This document shows, piece after piece, positions 59,021-64,000 of a DNA stretch of 64,000 bases. This DNA is from Nageia nagi (lineage: Eukaryota > Pinophyta): the NCBI GenBank assembly GCA_050084985.1, contig JBITNC010000001.1, positions 192,076,001 through 192,140,000 on the forward strand, in the 5' to 3' direction. A program made the position numbers and the translations under genes. The notes beneath the pieces were generated by a model. The model was not told where the DNA came from. It did no database searches and saw only the letters and a program-made list of their open reading frames with translations. Each line of letters opens with the position of its first letter. Position 1 is the first letter of the stretch.

Positions 59021-60439
59021 TTTTCTTATGGATGTTTACAAAGATACAAAGTGCCATGAAAAGATTACATATTTAACACCCCCATTTAAGCTTTAATTGG
59101 GGTAAGATATAAAAGAAGTGATGCCAAAAATTTCCTTTGAAGATGCACTTGAGGTATTGAAGAAGAAGGAGTCACCACCATGAAGAGATAAGAAGTCCAT
59201 ATAAATAATCCATGATTCCATATAGAAGGTTCACTTGAGCTCCACCATAAATAATCCCAAGCAATAAATTACCATAAGAAGCTCCAAGACCTAGACTCTC
59301 AAGGAAACCATGGCCACAAAGACTGTAGGTTAAATAAGAGCTCCAAATATAAATAAATGAATGTGCATAAACAATTAGAGCTCCACTATAATTATACCAT
59401 ATGTGCATTTAAACATCAATTTATATGATCAAGCAATCTCCAAATAACCTTCCAAAATATAAATCTTATAGGCCATAATAATGACATAAGCTCAAAAGAA
59501 GAAGGTAGGATCATAATAAATCCATCAATCTATTATTCAATAAATGTTTCAAGTGGTCTCTTTCTAACCCCCATACATAATTGGATAAAAATAACACCTT
59601 CAAAAACATCTCAAGGTGCCCCATTAGATCATTACTTATTATCATTTAAAATTCCTCAAAGTGACAATTAAAATTATCAAAAATAAAATTATCAATTAAA
59701 TATGCACATTAAAAGTATTCAATTATTAAATTTACACATAATTGCACCAAAGTATACAAAATAGGTGTTGAAATATTGTTAAAGCACATATAATTATGGC
59801 ATTAAAAAAAGCATTAAATGTTAAGAATACATGTCATAAAACATTTTTCAAACAAAAGGACACATGAATAAATCAATAAAAGATCTATTAATGTTGCATA
59901 ATAACATGCAATTGAAAAGAAAATAAAAATATACAAATTGAAATTAACTTATGGGAAGTGATGTCAAAATTATGCATGAATGATCAAGTCATGCAAATTT
60001 TGATCACAAAACCCAAATAATGATATGAGCCAAGGTTTTATAATCATTCACATACTAATTAAACTCTTTTATCATTGCAAATATAATATCATTAATTATC
60101 ATTTAAGCAAAAAATTAATATCAAAATAAAATAAAATAAAATAAAACTCTCAAGGTTTGATTTGTAATGAAACGATATTAAAAAGCAAATGACAAATTAA
60201 ATAAATAATACATTAATCCCATAAAAATTATGTCAAAGGTCACAAAGTTTAAATAATTATAAATGGCATAAATCAAAAATATTAATAATATTTTAATTAT
60301 TAAATTTAACATTTAAACATATTAAATTAAAATCTAAAAACCAAACTATATATAAAAAAAAAAGTAAAAGTAACCTTCAAAAAAGTGCATAAAAAAAACA
60401 TATAGAATGCAGGGGCATCATTAGAACATAGCGACAAGG
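59021..60439. other. Noncoding stretch between two LTRs
   Basis: This should be the internal region of the element ending in the LTR at 58525-59007, but no RNase H or other pol domain is seen. A (taaaa)5 microsatellite lies at 60123-60146. Confidence 0.4.
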
Positions 60440-61143
60440 TGTTGCATAGCATATATCATGCAAAGGAGGGGTGAAAGGTGAAGGAATAGAAGAATTCCAC
60501 AATCAAGATCACTTATATCAACTCCAACAAATCACTACTCAACTTACTCTAAAAATAATAATTTCTTAAAAGATACAACAATAAGCAATCTCACAAATTA
60601 ACACACAAGAAATATAATAGTTCATCTCTAAGAGAGTACATCCACTTGAATCTAAGTATATTACTTCTCAAGATAAACTCTCTCTTACAAATATTATATC
60701 CTTAGATCTCTAAACTAATAGCATAACAATGCTTCTAAAAAATGTATATCTTTTACAACAAGCCTAGCCTTCCTTTTATATGCTCAAATCCTACTTTGGT
60801 AAACCCTTTAATACAAGAGGAATACTAATGTACATAGGATATCCGCATTCTCACATTAGGTGAGAATAGTAGGTGGAAGGCTTTTTACCCATACTTTATT
60901 ACATATCTCCATAGTTTTATTTTAAGTATGTGGGATAACATACATATGTGGATATAACCTTAATATAACATAGATGGAACTCCATATTTGTATACATGGA
61001 TAATACACATAATAAATGGACTATTCTATATTACAAAATATTTTCTTTCTAACTTAGGTATTGTGTATGTTCTTTTAGTATTTAATTAATTACAAACAAT
61101 ACACCTAAGTTATTTACATAATAATGCATTGCAAATTCTAATG
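60440..61143 (-). repeat. Second minus-strand LTR with polypurine tract and TATA box
   Basis: On the minus strand it begins cattagaatttgcaatgc after gcattaagggggag (61157-61144). A TATA box, TATAAAAGGA, lies at 60780-60771, about 365 bases in. Its start resembles that of the LTR at 59007. The far edge is estimated. Confidence 0.6.
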
Positions 61144-62582
61144 CTCCCCCTTAATGCAATATTAGGGTAGATATAAGAGAAAAAAGTGTAAGAGAGCTCT
61201 CCTCCATAAGAAATACAAGCAAAGATGAGAAATTGATATTTTGAGAAGTAATATACTTTAGATTCTAAACATGGTTCAACTACTTAACCATTTGAACAAA
61301 TGATTTATAACATGATCATCATCAAACATAAATGGTTAAAATGTATAAGTAGTCATTTAACATTATGTTGATATGATGAGCCTCCATAAGCCTGCATACT
61401 TGAAGTACCTAACATGCAAACTTGCAAGCTATAAGCAACTCATAAACAATATCATTTAGATGCATCATACATTCATTTTAACATACGATAAATGAATCAA
61501 CCAATGTCATCCATAACTAATCAAATGGTATATTATAAGTCATGCTAAACAATCCTATAGTCACACTATAAGTCATCATAAATATACTAAGCAAACCAAT
61601 AGTCACAAAATATGTGTTTATCAGTTCATAATTTGCTCTAAGGTGCATAAATAATTTATTCTCATGTGGATAACTTAGTATAACAAAAGGTACTTCTAGA
61701 AGTGAAGTATAATATTTCTCAATAATTTCTACTTTAGTATCTCTTAAGGACAAATTTACCATCCTAAAATATTTAAGGATAACTTTACCATCCTAGAGAT
61801 GTTATGGGTTCATATAACTTCATCTTATTATATTTTTTGCATCCTTTCTGTATGCAAGTTGATATGAAATTAACATTATTTAAGAATAATTTCTCCCCTT
61901 GAGAGCAACTTCATCTAAATAAATACTTAAAATAAATGAGCAAAAGGTGATTAAATTATCCATATATCGATACACAAATCATTTAACATTCTTGTCTTAA
62001 TGTAATTAAGCATCCTTTACATTAATTCAATATAGAACTTATTTAAGTGCATTAATGCACATAAAATCCTATAACAAGGTTGAAATCCAATTGATTTTGC
62101 AATTGTATGTTTAACATATAAACTAATTTAACACCCAACAATCAAATTTTAGTTACCTAACCTTATTAATAAATACTAAGTCTTTGATTTTAATGAAATC
62201 TTGAAACAGGAGGAACTTGAGCAATGACATGTCACCTCAAAGTCTCTAACTCATTAGTTAACTCTTGTATACATTTGAGGAGCAATTCTCACTCAACTAT
62301 GAACTCATTCCACTCCTTATATATCATGTCAAAGCTTGATCTTCCATTTCCCTTTTCCTCTTGAACATTTCACATCATAAACAATGTTCACTTACACACT
62401 TATTGGCATGCTCTATTAATGAAGCATTGACCAAATTTCTTAGTTGCAACACTTGTATAGCCATTGATGAACCATTCCCAATATTACTATGTACTCTTTC
62501 TCATACATCCTCCTTATTTAAAGAGTACCCTAAGCAAGTTGGGATCTTGCTCACCATAACTAGAACTATGTCACTTAGTTCA
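61144..62582. other. Noncoding internal stretch
   Basis: This lies inside the polypurine tract of the LTR at 60440-61143, where pol should be, but no domain is recognisable. The element may be a noncoding (non-autonomous) type. A short phrase around tttaccatcct is repeated at 61749 and 61784. Confidence 0.4.
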
Positions 62583-62700
62583 TATATCAATAGCTATTTA
62601 TAAAGTATGCATTACTTTGTGAAGTGGTAAATACTACCAACTATATCAATAGCTATTTATAAAGTATGCATTACTTTGTGAAGTGGTAAATACTACCAAC
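62583..62700. repeat. Exact 59-base tandem duplication
   Basis: The unit from 62583 (tatatcaatagctattta...) is repeated without a single difference at 62642-62700. In a window this decayed, identity points to a very recent duplication or an assembly artefact. Confidence 0.95.
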
Positions 62701-63180
62701 TCTTTCAATTGAGTTGTTTACACTATCATATATGACATTTATTAAAACAATATCATGTATCTAATCATGATAGTGTCAATAAGTGATGAACAATTTTTGA
62801 AAATTTTCTCCATTGAATTTTTACAAATAAATATTTATCAAAAGAATATAACCACACATAATCATTAATGTGCTAAATTTTTTATCATAATCTATCCAAA
62901 GATTATGATAATTACCAAGAATATTTTTCTTACCATCAATAAATTAAGGCAAGTATTCTTATCACTAAGGTAATGATTCATGTTATCAAGGTCATAATTC
63001 CATGTTATCTTTTAATTAGGAAACAACATTAATTTCCAACTTGACCACACCATTAATTAAGATATAATGCATAACCATAAACATAAAAATCATCTCTATA
63101 TGTATATGTTCTTACCACTTTTAAAGTGGAGGTTTAATTTTTCTATCAATAATATTATAATTTGGATGAAGAAGAAATCA

Positions 63181-63430
63181 CAAAATACTATCTTGATTTT
63201 GTCAGTTAATCATGATTTAAGCCATAAATGTCAACTTGACTATACCATGTAGTTAAGATTTACAAGTCATAGGTCACATATGCTAACTTGACTATACCAT
63301 ATAGTTATGATTTATGAAACATAGGCTACATATGCCAACTTGAATATACCATGTAGCCACTATTTACAAGTCATAGGACACAAATATCACCTAATCAAGA
63401 TGCACAAGCCATAAGATGCCAACTTGACTA
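63181..63430. repeat. Imperfect 52-base tandem repeat
   Basis: The phrase aacttga recurs at 63233, 63285 and 63337, exactly 52 apart, followed each time by variants of ataccatgtagttatgattt and acaagtcatagg. Partial units lie on both sides. Confidence 0.85.
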
Positions 63431-63519
63431 GTATGGTTCAATTTCCCAATAGTATCAATTTATAATATATAAACTTCTTAAAAAATAGAAGTAATGTGAC
63501 AAAAGTAAAAAATTGTAAT

Positions 63520-63800
63520 TTTGGAGAAGATAAAACTTTTTTAACCACTCCAATAATTCACAATCATGGAGGAGAGTGAACCTTTTTAACCACTCCATCA
63601 ATTTGCAACTTTTAAGAAAGGGGAACCTTTTTAACCACTCCAACATTTTGCTATTTTGGAGAAGGGTGATCCTTTTTAACTACTCTAATAGTTTACATTT
63701 TTGGAGAAGGACTAATATTTTTAACCACTTTATTAATATGTAGTCATGGATAATGATGAGCCTTTTTAACCACTCCATCTACTATAATTTGCAAACAATC
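63520..63800. repeat. 45-base minisatellite, six units
   Basis: The core ttaaccactcc begins at 63541, 63586, 63631, 63676, 63721 and 63766: an exact 45-base period. Between cores each unit carries variants of tttggagaaggg. Because 45 is divisible by three, the minus strand has an open frame with a 15-residue repeat (LEWLKRF...); there is no reason to think it is a gene. Confidence 0.95.
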
Positions 63801-64000
63801 CATCAACATAGATATAGCTTCCCAACATGAAAGTAAGTAGTGCATTATAAGTCATCATATAGATGCTAAGTCAATACTTATAGTTACTTATATATACAAT
63901 ACAACCCTCCTAATATTGAAGTAAGAATTCATACTTCAATTCTTTTTTAAGAAAACATTACCATATTATGGTTTAGGTAAAAAATATCAATGAAGTTTTA
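63801..64000. other. Unassigned end of window
   Basis: AT-rich, no feature recognised. Confidence 0.4.

Noticed and set aside
63455-63646. A 63-codon minus-strand frame with a Leu-Glu-Trp-Leu-Lys repeat
   Set aside because: It is the translation of the 45-base minisatellite, with no other sign of a gene.

Overview
The window looks like plant nuclear DNA, most likely from a very large, repeat-filled genome. A gymnosperm is my best guess from the style of the elements, but nothing here proves it. It is AT-rich throughout. I found no intact protein-coding gene, no rRNA or tRNA gene and no CRISPR array. Almost everything recognisable is the decayed remains of transposable elements, many nested or truncated. 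The one recognisable host-type gene is a full-length but dead histone H4 copy at 42722-43033 (minus strand).

Layout. (1) 110-6360: two halves of one chromovirus-type Ty3/gypsy family facing each other. LTR, primer-binding site, gag and protease lie on the plus strand (110-2990). A second LTR of the same family, chromodomain, integrase and RNase H lie on the minus strand (3484-6360). (2) 8215-13969: a Ty1/copia element with both LTRs, primer-binding site, gag, protease, integrase, RT and RNase H in order, all full of stops. A SINE-like insert sits in its leader. (3) About 14210-20889: a probable CACTA-type DNA transposon, seen mainly from its right end, its subterminal GACTAAAT repeats and its hairpins. 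(4) 22300-23340: the 3' part of a LINE, minus strand. (5) 24705-37970: a 13-kb Ty3/gypsy element with 1.4-kb LTRs. An extra RNase H-like domain lies between protease and RT, and about 4 kb of extra reading frame and coiled-coil sequence follows integrase. (6) 41204-41493: a minus-strand copia LTR with primer-binding site, then a degenerate minisatellite and the histone H4 pseudogene. (7) 43281-57943: a minus-strand Ty3/gypsy element of the Tat-like type. It is split at 50145-55995 by a plus-strand relative with a CTTAT target-site duplication, and a probable solo LTR lies at about 48263-49237. (8) 58525-64000: two minus-strand LTRs with polypurine tracts, a long noncoding internal stretch and three minisatellites, one with an exact 45-base period.

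Decay follows a common pattern. Primer sites, protease active sites, RT catalytic sites and the histone copy mostly carry C-to-T or G-to-A transitions, as expected from long-term cytosine methylation. None of the elements could move on its own. The structural points most worth following are the misplaced RNase H domain and long 3' extension of the 13-kb element, the nested pair with matching unusual primer sites, the opposed chromovirus halves, and the CACTA end with a 12-base repeat array.
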